Positions 1-11,800 of a stretch of 64,000 bases of DNA are shown piece by piece (the stretch's first letter is position 1; every line of letters begins with the position of its first letter). The stretch lies in the NCBI RefSeq assembly GCF_037038585.1, contig NC_092525.1:26624367-26688366 (forward strand), in the 5' to 3' direction. Origin of the DNA: Patagioenas fasciata (lineage: Eukaryota; Chordata; Aves; Columbiformes; Columbidae). The notes beneath the pieces are model-generated. The model made no database searches. It worked only from the letters and a program-made list of their open reading frames with translations, and was not told where the DNA came from. The position numbers and the translations under genes are program-made.

Positions 1-3000
1 ATCCGTAGTGCTCCTGAGGCTGAAGGAAAACTGCCACCTTTTAGCTCAGGCTGTCACCTGAAAGGCTGACATCGAACATGTCACAGTGCCCCTCAGGAAG
101 TGCTGATGGCAGCTGTGTGACAGGCAATACCGAGCTGCTTGTCTCAGCGTTGTTCCCTCCTGTGTGGGAGCTGCTCTCAACAGTCCCACGGCACAGGGCA
201 GAGCCAGCCGCTGCTCTCTGCCCCAAGCCAAAGCTTCATGCCACGTACCACAGGCTGCGCTGGCTGCTGTGGCACAGTAAGGCACTCACCACAGGCTCAC
301 CTGGGGCCTCCAGCAGTTTAGGATGAGGTTGTCCTTTTTTTTTTTTCCCCCTTTCTTTCTTTTTCTTTTTTTTTCAAGCCAGGAAGCATTTCTGTAGAAT
401 AATTTCTGCAGGTTTTTTGCAGTGACAATAAAACCAAGGCGGGGGGGGGGAGGGAGAATAAAAGTTAGGATCCCTTCTGAAAAGGGATAAAAACCTTTGT
501 CATGCTGTTCAGTGTAAACCCAATCTTGAGACTATTCCCCATATGCAGAAAGGAGTAACAGAGCACATCTGGTTTTATGACGTAGCTGATGGTATTTTGA
601 GCGCTCAGGTCCTGCACTTCCCCTTGACCTCGCATCACCACCTTCTGTTAATACAATTACTTTTGGGGCATCCTCAGTTCCCACCAGCTTTAGTTTTGAA
701 GATAAACAAAATTAGTCCTTTCAGGGCACTTCTGAAACTGCCAGAAATGCACAGTGGAGCATTTTAAAGCAAGAGAGATGTAGGAGGAAAAGATGAGACT
801 ATAAATAGACATCTGAATTCTTAACTCTACTTCCCTCTATTCCATTAGGGTAGGTAGAAACAAGAAAGTCTGCATCACAAAAAAAGAGTTGAGGCATTTG
901 GGTTTGCCTTCATGTCATGCTGAACAGAGAGTAATATCACCCCTAAGCTCATTGCATGGGAGATACCTGTGGACAAATCTTTCCCTGATCAGCTTGAATC
1001 AAGGGTTTAAGTTAGGCTGGTCCCAGCTGCAGTAACTGTTGGCTTAGGGGCATTTTCTCCCTGACTTACTGAATTTTTAATTAGCTCTACAAGGTGGGTT
1101 GGCACTAGCAAGATATACTGAGACCATGAACCCCTGATCAGGAAACTAGTCTGCAAAGTAGGTTCAAATCCTTGCCCTGCTCAATGCCGTCTCAGGCTCA
1201 GCGACTATTATTTCACAACTCACTGCGCTTTGCTGACTACAGGGCTCTCAGATGCGAGTCCTCTAATCACTGAAGAATTCTTTTTTTTTTTTTTCAATAT
1301 ACACAGAAAGTCCACCCTGTTTGGAAAACTTTCCCCTCAAAATCAACACATTTACAAGGTAACTTTAAGTTTTGGTGACTCAGTGTTAAGAAAAGAAAGC
1401 AAAGCAAAGCACCAAAAAAACCCCACAAACTAAAAAACAAACAAACAAATGTGTTTCATCAAAACCTGCAATCAGCTTAAACTGAAAGGGCATGGTTTTC
1501 CCTGCCCTTGGCTGCATGGTAATGTGTGTGTGCAGCCCCAGGGAAAGCTCCAACACCAATGCAGTGACCCAGTGAAAATCCTAGAAGCAGGAAGATGGCA
1601 TTAAAGACATCCATTAAGTAGTGTTTACACACACCACTGAGGTGAATTACTAAATTCCCCAGAAGCATTTGCAGTGTTCCCACCTGGGAATTGTACCTCA
1701 GATACAAGATGTTACACAAGTAACAAAACTCTCTTAACCCCTGGAGCTCATCTTCTCTTCATAAATGCCCAGGAACCAGTGCTGCAGGGGTGGAGGGGGG
1801 TGGCGGTGGGGCACATCCTTTCCCATTTCCTCTCATTGGTACAAGTCTGCAGAATGACGACATCAATTTATTCAAAGGAGACAACATGGAAGCAGACCTG
1901 GATGCGTGTGACAGAGCGGGAGGCATCTCACTGTAATTAATGAGTAGTGAAACAAGAAGTTATTTATGTTGCACATGTCTAATGAATAGGAATTAGTCAT
2001 ATCTCTGATTCTTGGGCAACTATTTATGCTGCTTATCTGATATTTTTAAGGAAACTGCACTGGCTATTTTCTAGTCCAAAGAGGGATGGGTGGGTAAAAC
2101 AAGAGCTGACTTATGCCTTTCACTAAATATTAGGAAACTAATTTCAAAGCTTGGAAGTGTCTGGATGTATTTTTCCATATTTTTTTTTCTTTCTTTGAGC
2201 TTTCCTGCCTTCAGTCAGGAGACGAAATGCCAGAAATACCCAGAGACAACCTGTCTACCCAGACAGCTCCCCCACGGGCATTGCAGCCCGACGGGTGTTT
2301 TTCCAAACCACCACTGAACTCTGAACCTTCAAATCATTTGCAGATCTCTTCCGCTCAGAGGCAAAACCACATCCCTGCATGACTTCTGAGAACAAGAGTG
2401 TAGTGGAGGGCCTGGCTTGGCAAAGCTCCTGTGCATGGTCCAGCTGCTTTGCAAAGGCAGCTGGAGTGCCTGTGAAGGCTGCTGCGGCCTCAGTTGCCTT
2501 CCAGGGCTGGGAACAGAGGAGCAGTGGATGTGATCACTGCATCTGACTCTGTGCTGGATGCTGGTTATGTCTGGGGGGCAAAGCACAAGCTGGGTACCCA
2601 TTAGCTCTGTAATCACCCAAAGTAAACCTTCACCTCTCTGCTCAGGCTGGATTCTGAACAGAACTTAACAAGCCAAAGGCAACTAGGAGACCCTAAATTT
2701 CCAGTTACAAGCACTGTCTGATCTGGTGGTATTTTTTGGAAGAAACTAAAGCCTCCTGTCCCTGGTGATAAGCTGGTTTTTATTATGAAATATAACAGTT
2801 CTATCGTACATGACTGTTCCATACAATGCAATTTACAGAGTTGCTCTGGTGACTGCTGTCATTGACAGGGTGCCCTTTACAACAGGACTTGTATCTCATC
2901 AAAATTTTCATGATTCTTAGGGAGAGGAAAAAGAAATAATTCCATGGTTGAAAACTCCTGTTAGGTAACTATTACTGAAGAGTGTACAAGATTGCACGTC

Positions 3001-3599
3001 AAAACATTTCTATTGTTAGCTGGTGGGAATTACATTGACTGACAGCAGCAGTTTAACAACTGAGACCCAGTGTAGTTTTTTTATTTTACTTAGTTTTTCA
3101 TAGATCAGCTCTGTATTTTAGGACACTATCATTTTAAAGTTATGAAGCCTGTCTTTAGAAATGCATAGTCCATTCCTCCCATTTTCAATATGTTTATCAA
3201 GTTAGTACAAGACAATTGAGTAGTGAAAGAGATTTTAAGATAATGTTTTAATTTTTTTCTTTCTGTATGGTGTCAGAGTGTCATGGCCTCTCAATAACAC
3301 AACCAATGTGACTACAGGAAATACAGTTGGAATGAAAAGGAGCAACAGTTGGGGATGTAACTTAGGGCCCAATTCTGATTCTTTAATTATGCAGTTAACC
3401 AAGATACTTCAAACTTGGTAGAAACCAAATTAAGTTTTACATCAAACAGATATTAAAGGAAAAGTCAGTTGACAAAAGCAAGGTAACAGGCAGTAGTGGG
3501 TTTTTCCAGTAAAAAGTCACTCTTAAAAGCCACCTGGCATTACTTGTGTGCACTACTTATGCCATACTCTAAACCCTCTTCCCTCGCCTATGTACAAAC
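1..3599. other. Non-coding stretch before the CpG island
   Basis: No gene recognised. The first 320 bases are G+C-richer than the rest but not CpG-rich, and their short open frames match nothing I know. Low-complexity tracts: a pyrimidine run at 332-375, a G10 run at 441-450, a T14 run at 1281-1294 and an A-rich (CAAA)n stretch at 1390-1449. Bases 1080-1275 contain a good tRNA-type B box (listed separately). Bases 1925-2060 are A+T-rich with a TAATTA core and no simple repeat, so they could be a regulatory element. A G+C-rich patch at 2340-2600 is unclassified; it may be an old repeat, but no diagnostic end is visible. Confidence 0.6.
1080..1275 (+). repeat. Possible relic of a tRNA-derived SINE
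   Basis: At 1160-1170 there is a close match to the RNA polymerase III B box (GGTTCAAATCC against GGTTCRANYCC). It sits in a G+C-richer segment whose wording resembles a decayed tRNA-derived retroposon. A convincing A box is not visible upstream, and there is no poly-A or repeat-unit tail apart from a T14 run just downstream at 1281. The segment is too diverged to name a family, and a chance B box is possible. It is not a functional tRNA gene, because no acceptor stem or cloverleaf can be drawn around it. Confidence 0.25.
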
Positions 3600-3620
3600 A
3601 AATTCCCAGCCCATGGAGCG

Positions 3621-3725
3621 CGGCCCAGCTCTCACCCGGGGATCCCAGCTCTCACCTGGGGATCCCAGCTCTCACCTGGGGATCCCAGCTCTCACCCGGG
3701 AGTCCCGGCTCTCTCCCACTCGGGG
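3621..3725. repeat. 20-bp tandem repeat in the CpG island
   Basis: Units of exactly 20 bp start at 3621, 3641, 3661, 3681 and 3701. The units at 3641 and 3661 are identical. Those at 3621 and 3681 differ by a few bases, and the fifth is clearly decayed. Each unit contains the plus-strand string TCTCAC followed by CTGGG or CCGGG, so on the minus strand each intact unit carries CAG/GTGAGA or CGG/GTGAGA, which resembles a consensus 5' splice site. A minisatellite next to a CpG-island core is not rare, and the number of units may vary between individuals. Confidence 0.9.
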
Positions 3726-3753
3726 GTCTCAGCGCGGCCGCGCCGCGGTCGGG

Positions 3754-3767
3754 CCGCTAGGTGGCGG
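3754..3767 (+). promoter_or_regulatory. CTCF-like binding motif
   Basis: The bases CCGCTAGGTGGCGG fit the vertebrate CTCF core consensus (CC-R-C-Y-AG-R-K-GGC-R-S) at every core position. The site lies inside the CpG island, about 14 bases upstream of the ATG at 3781, a position often seen for CTCF at promoters and domain borders. This is a motif match only; occupancy cannot be seen from sequence. Confidence 0.5.
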
Positions 3768-3780
3768 TGGAGGCGCTGCC

Positions 3781-4065
3781 ATGGCGCGCGGCCACGCGCC
3801 CCCCGCCGCAGCTCCCGGCGCCGCAGCCGCTGCCCGGGGTTCGGGGAACCGGGGCTTTGTCGCTACCAAACCCGACAAATGCCAACAATTACCTGTCCCT
3901 TTTCCCCGCTGCTGTGAGTTCCCATTGCTTGGATTTGAGAGGCTACAGCAACATAGCCTGTTCTTTGGAACTTTTGCTCTACTAGAGGAGGAAAACCGTT
4001 CCCTCAGAACTTACTATCGTTATCGCCACTTCAAAGTATTACTTATTGTCACACAATCATCCTGA
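3781..4065 (+). other. Candidate first exon with a short open frame, unproven
   Basis: A 94-codon frame opens at an ATG in near-ideal initiation context in the CpG island and closes at 4065. The first 25 or so residues are Ala-, Gly- and Pro-rich, as any frame through G+C-rich DNA would be; the rest (around residues 35-94) is of mixed composition and matches no family I know. A donor-like site, GTGAGT at 3914, would end the exon after 44 codons plus one base. Joined to the candidate exon at 8759, the frame would stop six codons later, which argues against coding. A non-coding transcript, or no transcript in this direction, is equally possible. The same frame is open upstream to 3496 without any sign of coding. 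Confidence 0.2.
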
Positions 4066-7000
4066 AAAATCCCCAGGTCTTTTTACTCGAGCCTTTGCCA
4101 GCCACGTGTATGGCTACTTACCAAAAAGTCTTTCATATCACCATATTCAGAAGAAATCCGCTGCACCAGGCTGTGATGACATCTTCTTCCACGCCTCGGT
4201 TTTCCACCTTTATTTTACCTCTCTTCTCTATTTTAATCCCAGGAAACTATTTCTTCAATGTTTTTGCAGCTTGCCTTAGCATAAAGACCACAACCGTAAA
4301 AAAGCATGTTTGAAAGCTGCAGAAATGTTTGGGACAGGAATCTTCTAACAAGATTGATGTGTTTGTCAGTGTACACAGTGTTATATCAAGGATGTTAACG
4401 ACATTGCCAACATCACATTAATGTTTCTTGCTTCCTGTCTGTTCACATTACTAGCCTAAGTAGCTGTGTAATGCTTGTGTGACAACGTCACAAAAACTGA
4501 CTTAAATGCATGTCAGAGATGCTGAGGTAGTCGAGCTCATCTGAATTTGTGTTTCTGCTCTCATGAGACTCCCACACTTCAGTACAAAAATCATACTTTT
4601 TACCTGACCTCCCACATCTGACACGTTCTTAATATTCTTCCAGAGTATGTCTCAGTTGCCATATACAGAATAAATGATAATAACAGCCTAACTTTGGACC
4701 TAATTGGGCCAAAATGACTTAAACGTAATGGAGTTTGCAGGCTTGTGCCGTTGTCTCCAACACCACAAAAAGCAGTGCTAGTGCTCGGTGTCAGGAGGTA
4801 CTGGAAATGAAAGCAGTTTGGGATGGCAGTTAACCGTGGATTCACAATATCAGGGCAATTAGCACTATGAAATGCTAGCAGAGAAGGCATACATATAAAG
4901 GAAAGGGAAAAGGAAGAAAGGAAGATAAGAAGAAACAACTATTTGAGAGTAACATATAGGGGAGTTATAACGTACTGGTCTTCATTTTTTGAGCCTATTC
5001 ATGTGTGCGCGTTAGCACACACATGTGCATGTTACCCCAGCACATGACCGTAGTAGCTGCTGCTGGAGATGGTGAAAAGGAAATGTGGAAAGAGATGTTG
5101 AATAGAAAAGGAAAGTGATCTAGAATAAGGAAGCCTGTGATTTTTTATTTGCCTTTGAAGACTGATGGACTTACATAAACTTGCTTAGCTTCCCCATGGA
5201 AGAACGGATTGTTCTGAAAAAAAATGCAAAAATTCACTCCCGGGTAGAGCTATTTCGAAGCAGTAACACAGCTGGCTCTTTAAAACGCTTTTGAACAGTA
5301 ACACTGGAAAATTCTTAATGGTAGCAGCACGAAAAAGGCAGCATTAATTAATTCGGTCCTTGCTGGTAAAACACTGCCGTGCTTTTGAACTAAAAATTTC
5401 AAACTGCTTTTGTTTGTTTGCTAGGAGTTCAGTTCCCTTCTTCACTTTCTTTTAATCAAATGGGATCTTGGTTCTGTCTGCCAGTTTGAAGTAAACTGGA
5501 GAGAAAGGCCCCTGTGAGAAATGAATTTAACAACCAAACACTGTCCCAGAGAAACCAGAGTGGTTCCTCTGTGTTGGGGGGCACCAGCACAGAACAGGGG
5601 GGCTATACGCTGCTCACAGACTCAGTGTTGCCCAGGTCCCATTTGGACTTCAAAGACCATTGGCAAAATCTTTTAAAATGTTCTGAAATCGTAGAGATTT
5701 GAAAGTCTATCCACAAACATCATGAGGAGCTCTGAGTAGTGGAGCTATAAGCTGTCCCTTATTTCATTTAGGTGCCTAAGGAAAAGTTAGCAGTCAGTAC
5801 AAATCTTGCATCAGTGCCATGTTGTCAAGTTCTGGTTGATTTCCTAAGTTCTGTTGATCCCTTAGAATAACTGAAACTAAATCCTGTACTTTGAGTATTG
5901 TCAACACACATAAGTCTCAGTTTTAACTCAATCAAGATCATTAAGATCTTTTTAACATTAGTTTGGCTCTGGCTCTGCCTGAGTTGCCGGGATGCCTTCT
6001 TTTATATGGAGACAAAGTTTGGGGTTTGGTTTTTTTCATGGTCGATCATGGTTTCTTTGGTAAAAAAAGCTGTCCCCAAGGGCCACTACCCAGGATTGCA
6101 AAGGTCACCCTGCTTGCTCCCAAGGGCAAATCATAGAGAAATACACCACTCACTCAGACATTTGTTATCTCCACATCCAGCATATTGTTTCCTTATCAGG
6201 AGACACCAGTTTTGGAAGAACTTGATTTCTGAGCATGAAACAGTTCCACAAACCACTTGGGCTTGACCTTCAAATAAATGCCTTAGATAGATACAAGCCT
6301 TGAAAATGACCCTCTGTGCTCAGGGAACTTTTGTGGGGGGAAAAAAAATAAGTGCCCTGGGGGTATTTTCTCGACTGCGCTGCTGAGTCAATGATTTGCA
6401 GTGCTCTAAATCCACTGAAGATTACGTTAACTGTGAATAGGTTTTCTTAATCTAGGAAGAGAATAATAGTACTAAGGCTGATAGTTTGTGAATGTGGAGG
6501 TTAAATATATGCATGCCCCTATATGACAGGAAGTGAAAAGGAGTCTAGAGCTGGAAGAGCAATTTTGTATTCCAGTGTTTGTTATCTGGGAAGAGTGACG
6601 AGCTAAGAACATACCCAGGAGCAGACCCATGGCTAGTCCAGTGTTGCACAGAGTCCCAGCAGTACAAGGGGCCCATTGCCACACAGACAATCCAGTGCAG
6701 CCTGAGAGGCTGCAAGGAACCTGGCAGGGGAAGCAGCTGGAGCAGCTAGAAAGCCCATCAGCTCTCAGCAGCAGCATTTGCAGTATTGCAAACACTTGTC
6801 TACCTGAACTTGCACGATCGATACTTCAGTGTGACACACTCAGAAACAAGGAGAGGTTTTGCCAGACCTTCCAAGCAGCACAGAAGTGGGATATGGGAGA
6901 AGTGTGATTTTTGAGCTGATCTCAACTCTATGCAGGCAAATACCCTTTACAAGAGATGAGGACAATACATTCCGTGGTTTTGTTTAGGCATTGACATTTG

Positions 7001-7151
7001 GGTATTTGGAGCCACATGTTTCACAGAAGCGAATTTATCTTTTCCTACATCTTTATATTTTTATTTCAAAACATGGCTTTTCCATGAACTATCTATGATA
7101 CTCATTGCAAACCTGAACAGTTCTTGTAGTTCAGCTATTGTACATGTGTTT

Positions 7152-7177
7152 GCAGATCACACTGTTGTGTGATCTGC
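7152..7177. repeat. Perfect 11-bp inverted repeat, 4-base loop
   Basis: GCAGATCACAC at 7152-7162 is followed by the loop TGTT and by its exact reverse complement at 7167-7177. The flanking bases do not extend the stem. There is no T-run after it, and the stem is too short for a microRNA precursor. It could be a chance palindrome or the product of a template-switch mutation. Confidence 0.85.
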
Positions 7178-7559
7178 TTTTGCAGCATTTAGAATGTGCA
7201 GCTGCAAATGAGAATGTAGGAGGGGTCAGCATTGAGGGGTTTGCATATAGCATCGCCTACTGGAATCCCAGAACTCAAAACGAGCCAGAGGAAAACAACA
7301 GTGTTCTGCTTTGCATGCACATATGGCCAATGAGCTACTCCAAGGATCCAGGTCTGATATCACAATTCTGCACATGCACCCCTGCAAAACTTTTCAAAAT
7401 CTGCAGCCATAAATGTGTAGGCATCTGAGAGTTGGATTCAGATCTGAAATTAATGTTTACTGCTATCAATTAGGAGTAGACAAATGCTTTATGATCACTA
7501 CCCTAACAAAAACAAAACTTTAGCTGTGGATTTGAAGAGAACAATCACAAGATCTGTAA

Positions 7560-7665
7560 GTATATTTAAGTTCCTCTAAATCCCACTGATTTCAGTACAG
7601 GCACCTAAATTGAAGTTAAATATGTAAATACTTGTCACTATTGTATTGGGTCAGACAGAATTTTG
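7560..7665 (+). repeat. Ancient amniote-type interspersed repeat, diverged
   Basis: The segment has the wording of an old dispersed repeat known to me from turtle, crocodile and bird DNA: a phrase close to CCCATTGATTTCAATGG (here CCCACTGATTTCAGTACAG), then a 'cacctaaat ... gttaaatatgt' phrase, then a 'gtattgggtcagacag' phrase in the same order. It is heavily mutated, has no target duplication, and I cannot name the family with certainty. A comparison with an amniote repeat library would settle it. Confidence 0.35.
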
Positions 7666-8758
7666 TTCCTGTTAAAATAATTGCTACTGTGGCATTAAAC
7701 TATATGACATGAAACCGTGTGACATAAAGTAAATTAGTATAGCAAGGAAGTCAAAATGTCCATGAAAAATACATTCACATACCTGCTCTATCTTCATAGG
7801 CTCTTCTTTCTTTCCTGATTTGTTGTGCTTCTTCCTATTATCTGGCTTGGTCACTCTCAACAGGAAAACTTCATTGCAGTAGCTTTTCTTCTAATTGATG
7901 CTAGCTTTGAATCTTGTTAGGACTGGCTAGTTCTTGCAGCTTTTCTGATCTGAGCTCCAGACACTAATATGAGGGAAATATTTAACAGTACTTGGTAAAT
8001 TGACTTAGTAGTGGGAACATGAATTTGAGACCAACACAATAAACTTATGTAAAGCCTACAGCAACTTCATGATCATGAGTATTTACACAGTTAGCTAATC
8101 CAGAGAGTTTTCATCAGTCAGCGAGGCACAGAGACAGGTCACCCAGCTGCTGTGGACAGTTCACTCAGAGTTTATCTTGAGAACGTGGAATACTTGCCAC
8201 AACACTCCAGTAATCACCTTAGCAATAATTCCTTGGACAAATTGTTCATGAGACGATAGCCTCAAACCACAAAAGAAGCTTCAATCTTTTAGTCAAAAAG
8301 CACTAACTTTCTTTTTTTCTAAGGGCTAAGTACTCTGTGCAAGTTCTTGACTACGAATAGCTCACCGTGCCTCCTAACCCACGGGCTGCGGCAGAGCCTT
8401 GAGCCGGCCCCACAAAACCGTCCCCACCCAGCTCTACCACTTCCTCACCTGCCCCAGGCACTCCCTGCTCTTCCACCCATGTGCCACTGTTATCCCAGCC
8501 CTACTCACATATTAGGCAAATTCTTTTTTATTTTTATATATATATATTTTTTTTTTTTTTCCCTGTCACAGTTATAGTCTCTTTTATTTAGGTGGTGAAT
8601 AGCAGACACGTTTACAGGCACATAACTGTCTGTAAAATTTCTGAACACCTCAGCACCCCTCAGGATCATACTTATGCCACTTTGTCAAAATTTGTGGAAA
8701 ATCTCTCAGCATCATTTCACTGCCACTGTCCGATCTTTATGTTTGTTTTCTTTTGTAG

Positions 8759-8842
8759 GTGCAACTGAGCCATGGTGAAGTCCTGTTGCATTCAGAAGAG
8801 CCAGATTGGAATGGGTGTAATCCAGCATCAATTCACAGAAAG
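8759..8842 (+). other. Candidate 84-nt internal exon
   Basis: A strong acceptor-like site (long T-rich tract ending TTTTGTAG at 8758) and a strong donor-like site (AAG/GTGAGC at 8842) enclose exactly 84 bases, or 28 codons. One frame is fully open, starting VQLSHGEVLLHSEEPDW; the other two have early stops. The length is a multiple of three, so its inclusion would keep the frame. The peptide matches no protein family that I recognise. It lies about 4.8 kb downstream of the CpG island on the same strand. Against a coding exon: it is isolated, and splicing from the 3914 donor would put it in a closed frame. Chance pairs of splice-like sites are common in 64 kb. Confidence 0.3.
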
Positions 8843-11800
8843 GTGAGCAGGTTAGACTGTAGGTTAAGTGTGATGCCGCTTTCCGTACACCCCACACAAT
8901 GTGTCCATCTGCACAGAAGTCACCCAAATTGTTCAGAGCTGCTCATGCCAGCTTTATTTTGGGATCCAGCTGAGAAGACTGGATGTAGCTCCTCTTAGGA
9001 ACTGGATCCAAACTTGCATTTTATATCGAAGTATGTGACCCTATAGCACTTCTGCCATTCATGCAGGTCGTGTGAATTTCTATTTGCCCAGAACAAATAA
9101 ATGTAGTCATATAAGTATGAAAAGACATACACAAACCCAAACAAACAAAACACCACCACCATAACTAGACTTCTGTTTCACCTTCACTGGAAAAGCTAAT
9201 CTTATGACTGTGCTCGTAAATGTTCTTGATCATTTTACAAGGCTGTAGTGTAGAATATGGGGTTTAGAATTCCAGTCACAGGGTTCATTCACAATTTAAC
9301 ATTTAACAATAAAATGGCATTTGTCAGTCACATCTATTGTAAGTTTACACAGCCATATTTCCCCCAGCTATCTACGTGAAGTAGACAGATACTGTATTAA
9401 CAGCTCAACATGTCTCGATGTATTTTTAATTCCTTTCCTCCCATTCTGTTCTTCTATCAGGCAATCAGCTTAGGTCAGACTCACCTCAGCAGCCCAGCAC
9501 AGCAGTCTGCATTTAGAGGCAGAAAATCTGAATCTTCGCACTGCTGACCTTATTGTTTTACAGACTATTGATTGCAAGTCATGAGGTTTCATCAGTTCAG
9601 AGGGATCAATCTCTGGAAAAGAAAAACAGAAAGAAAGAATGAACCCATATACAGAATGAGGGCACTATTGCAACTGAACTGACAAGCAGCATTAGACTGA
9701 TTTCAAGTAATGTGGATAAATAGTAATTAAAAGAGGTTCTCTTATCTCCTCTCTGCAGCATGGGAATGCAGCCAGCCAGAAGTTTGTGGAACACCAGTGT
9801 GCCCACATAGCCTGCAGAGACAGAAGTGCTGATGAGGACCATAGTGAGGGCTGGCTGAGACAGGTGTCCCCTTTCTAGGGACTCCAAATGGAGCAAAAGC
9901 TGCATGTTTCTCTCCATGGGCCCATGCCCAGCTTGTTCTTTGATCCAGACAGGGCAAAATGCACCACCTAAACCAGAGACGACATGGGATGGGTAACAGG
10001 GTTAGTAACGAGCCCCTAGCCCTGTTCAGGCAGTTCCAGGCAGGGAAAACAGTGGCAGCAGCTGGCAGTGCCCAGGTGAGGGCTGGGGGCTGTGAGCAGG
10101 TGCTGTTTGCCTGTTGAAAGGCAGTGGGACAGGAAGGGCAACAGGAATTGCTGGATCAGAGAGTCTGAGCAGGCTGGAGGCAGGGTGAAGCCACCCCTGA
10201 CAGACTCTGTCCAAATCTCCCACCCCTAAATGCCCCTAAGTGCCCATCACTCCATCTCTGGTGCTGGACAGAGGGAGCTGTTCTAAACATCTAAAACAAA
10301 AGTGGAAAAATCACGTTTGCCTGGAACAAGGATCTTGCAAAACTTCATAAACTCATCATAAGGATTTATTTAAATACTAGGTTTCAAACCTTGCATAACA
10401 AACAGATGCAGATAATTTTTATGCATCTCACCAACACTACAAAAAAGACCCATTTTTCTGACACTCAATCATAATATTGAAAATATGCTTCCTCCCTTGA
10501 GATACTGATAGCTAAGATTGTCAAAAGGGGAGTTGTTTTAAATTCCTCCAACTGGGAATATTTAAAACAGCTTTGAGAAGATCTTTGTCTACATTTTGGT
10601 TTCCTACGTCTCCTTTCATAAATATACTTAGTGCAATTCATGCAAGACAAATCAGACTGCTTGTTTCCCAGCCATAGTCACCTACTGCAATGAGCGTACA
10701 CTCTGCATTGCTCAGTATAATAGTCAGTATAACTGTATTAGTAAATGGGTCTATGTAGACTATTTAGGTCTGCTGAGAAGCAGCATATATTAATCAGATG
10801 GTCAGCTGAGCTATAGCTTTGTGGTAACAAACTTTTGCTATATAATCACATCCACAGCCATGTCCATAATAGTCTCGTGCAATAACTCAGAAATATGGCA
10901 AATTTTATACTCTCTTAAGAGCATTGCAGGCTTTGTTTGCCCTTTGTTCCCTTTATTGTATTGTATTTATAAAAGCCATGGCATCGAATATCTGAATTAT
11001 TACAGCCTGAAAGAGATTAAAGGTAACAACCATAAACACAAATGTGCAAAAATTCCAGTTTTGAGTCCTGTTATACTTGAACCTGCTGTTCGTCTCTGCC
11101 TGGAAAACTTTTTCAAAAGGAAGCAGCATAATCTCAGCCAAAACCAGGAAAATCGCTGTGATAACCAGCAGAGAGTGTGTGATCACATACTCCAGGTTCC
11201 TCATTCAGAGCTGTCACTTTTCTCATCTCACAAACAGAAAAGCCCCTTGGAAGATACCTAGCAAGGAGTTCTCTCCACCTCACCAGAAGCCGTCTGCTCT
11301 CCACATGAGCCACTGTTTAATGCAGTTGCATTTCTACCTTTCTACCAGCTTTTCTTTAAATTATCTGTTTTTCACTGGCTTGTCTTCTTTTTGATGTTGC
11401 TATACTTACAGAATGAAATGAACCTGGAGATCCTACCTTTCATTCAAACAGAGATGGAATTTCCCTAGAAAATGGTTTCACTTTCCATAGAAATGTTTTC
11501 ATTTTCACAAAAGAGTCAATGAAGCTGATTTCTAAAGTGACATACAATTTACTGAAGTTCAGACTAACAACAGAAATAGTTTGTAAAAGTATACCTTTGT
11601 AGCTTTATTAACAACTGCTTTTCTTCTACTATTCTTAATATTTTGTGATATTGCATGCAGTAAGAAGAACTTTAAGGCATCAGCATTACAACCTGGCATT
11701 AATTCAGGATGCACCATTTGATATTAGACTCATCAGGCCTTTAGGACACAAGTTAGGCTGCAAATTTCAAGTGTATTTTTGGATAAACTATTTGCAAATG

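Larger units (their letters stand above)
3600..3885. promoter_or_regulatory. Isolated CpG island, candidate promoter
   Basis: This is the only CpG-dense, strongly G+C-rich segment in the window. About 27 CpG dinucleotides fall within roughly 140 bases (3721-3860), while flanking kilobases have very few. It contains a NotI-type octamer, GC boxes and no TATA box, as expected of a broad vertebrate CpG-island promoter. The left half is a 20-bp tandem repeat (3621-3720). The right half has a CTCF-like motif and an ATG in excellent context at 3781 (GCC ATG G). Orientation is not settled: the plus strand has an open frame from that ATG to 4065 and a GTGAGT donor-like site at 3914, while the minus strand has several donor-like sites. 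Retained CpGs imply that it is unmethylated in the germ line, which usually means an active start site or a bound insulator. Confidence 0.7.
3914..8758. other. Non-coding stretch between CpG island and candidate exon
   Basis: No recognisable gene on either strand. If the CpG island drives plus-strand transcription, this would be intron 1. At 5001-5033 there is an alternating GTGTGC/GCACAC segment that can fold weakly. The patch 6600-6860 is G+C-richer, with overlapping short frames on both strands and no family match. Bases 7152-7177 form a perfect hairpin and 7560-7665 look like an ancient repeat (both listed). Bases 8521-8561 are a T-rich and (TA)n tract. The remainder is unremarkable A+T-rich DNA. 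Confidence 0.6.
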
